Part shown: positions 63,545-64,000 of the stretch, piece by piece
How the letters are laid out: each line of letters opens with the position of its first letter
Position numbering within the stretch: the stretch's first letter is position 1
Assembly: GCA_038531315.1 (NCBI GenBank)
Contig: JBCBBT010000002.1
Span: forward strand, 70,792-134,791
Direction of reading: 5' to 3'
From: JAJFFW01 sp038531315
Lineage (GTDB): Bacteria; Pseudomonadota; Alphaproteobacteria; Caulobacterales; Parvularculaceae
DNA: 64,000 nt
The notes under the pieces: model-generated
The model's input: the letters and a program-made list of their open reading frames with translations, nothing else
Databases searched by the model: none
Told to the model about the DNA's origin: nothing
Translations under genes and position numbers: made by a program

Positions 63545-64000
63545 AGCGTTTTATTGCGCGCCGCATTCGTCGCCGGACAGCGCTGGCTGGCTTCATGAGC
63601 TCCTTATTGACGCCCTGCGCTGCGACGGCGCGCCCGACGGTTTCGTTGCGGGCGTTCGGTGCGGTTGGCGACGGCGTTACCGATGACAGCAAAGCCTGGC
63701 GCCGGTTTCTTGAGGCGGCGGAAAAATCGGGCGAGGGACACATTCCCGCCGGTCATTATCGTCTGGCGCGTCTTTCTGCTTTTTCGCCGAGGGGTGATGG
63801 TCTGCGCCTGATCGGAGAGGGCTCTGACCATGTTTTGCTCGACGCCACAGGGTCGGGACGTGCGATCGCGTTTTCGCTAAAGGATGCGTCGCTGCGCATC
63901 GCTGGGATAGCGACCCGCAATCTCACACTTGTTGAAGCGCACCGGACAATGACGGGGCCAGTCGAGGAATTATCCGTTCACGATTGGAAGTGGACAAATG
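63541..64000 (+). CDS. Exported pectate-lyase-like beta-helix protein (cut by window end)
   Basis: Starts with GTG in the four-base overlap GTGA with the preceding stop. The first 153 residues show a basic N-terminus with RRIRRRTALAGFMSSLLTPC, a Tat-like signal, then FGAVGDGVTDDSKAWRRFLE, the classical entry to a right-handed beta-helix (pectate-lyase-3 superfamily), with LRLIGEGSDHVLLDATGSG and LRIAGIATRNLTLVEAHRTM forming the first rungs. The frame is open to the window end. In a polysaccharide cluster such a protein would be a lyase, epimerase or hydrolase acting on the product. Confidence 0.85.
   Translation, partial: MKRFIARRIRRRTALAGFMSSLLTPCAATARPTVSLRAFGAVGDGVTDDSKAWRRFLEAAEKSGEGHIPAGHYRLARLSAFSPRGDGLRLIGEGSDHVLLDATGSGRAIAFSLKDASLRIAGIATRNLTLVEAHRTMTGPVEELSVHDWKWTN

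Overview
The window looks like part of a high-GC alphaproteobacterial chromosome, and the Hyphomonadales/Caulobacterales/Parvularculales side is a reasonable guess. Supporting this are a NadQ-type NAD regulator upstream of nadA-nadB-nadC, an initiator tRNA with an A29-U41 pair in the anticodon stem, a TTAA-N7-TTAA site of the CtrA type, a DUF3450/TtpC TonB system, and many exported proteins and lipoproteins. There is no rRNA gene, so the placement is inference. Almost all genes are chromosomal housekeeping or envelope genes. No insertion sequence, prophage, CRISPR array or complete mobile element was seen.

Layout. 1-6.0 kb: the start of glmS (its C-terminus lies outside the window), an MBL hydrolase and an ATP-grasp-like protein on the minus strand, a small exported protein, a frameshifted DUF442 gene, a VOC protein and an amidohydrolase lipoprotein. 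6.1-7.6 kb: tRNA-Pro and tRNA-Gln, then about 1.1 kb without a convincing gene. 7.6-13.8 kb: a complete TonB energy-transduction operon (DUF3450, TtpC-like MotA/TolQ protein, ExbB, two ExbD, TonB, TPR protein) closed by a strong terminator. 13.9-17.3 kb: dodecin under a perfect 10-bp palindrome, then hydroxyacyl-CoA dehydrogenase, DUF4112, etfA and etfB, i.e. fatty-acid/electron-transfer functions. 17.6-24.2 kb: exported YbjN-like protein, HIG1 protein, a large secreted cysteine-peptidase-like protein, an EEP hydrolase and a large M14 peptidase. 24.5-31.7 kb: glyQ and glyS, subunits of one enzyme, separated by seven same-strand genes (including mtgA and a double CDGSH protein) and one opposite gene. 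31.8-37.4 kb: an MFS transporter, initiator tRNA, secE-nusG with its own terminator, and a secreted metzincin next to a small exported partner. 37.8-47.3 kb: uvrB, a second metalloprotease (lipoprotein), a small lipoprotein, ppdK and a SleB-type cell wall hydrolase preceded by a CtrA-like site. 47.3-53.5 kb: the de novo NAD operon nadA-(NTF2-like lipoprotein)-nadB-nadC-DMT transporter with upstream nadQ and a palindromic candidate operator. 53.6-56.4 kb: tyrosine-phosphatase-like protein, efp plus an HD protein, HU and tRNA-Val. 56.9-64 kb: the left part of an exopolysaccharide cluster (GMC oxidoreductase, O-antigen ligase-like protein, GT2, Wzc/ExoP-type autokinase and an exported beta-helix protein cut by the window end).

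The most interesting observations are regulatory or organisational: the dodecin palindrome, the candidate NadQ operator and the exported NTF2-like protein embedded in the NAD operon, the frameshift in DUF442, the split glyQ/glyS, the stand-alone secE-nusG, the C73 discriminator in tRNA-fMet, two unrelated 18-bp tandem repeats, a pair of TGAG-N4-CTCA palindromes, and the unusual content of the polysaccharide cluster. I did not find a clearly new multi-gene defence-like or biosynthetic system.
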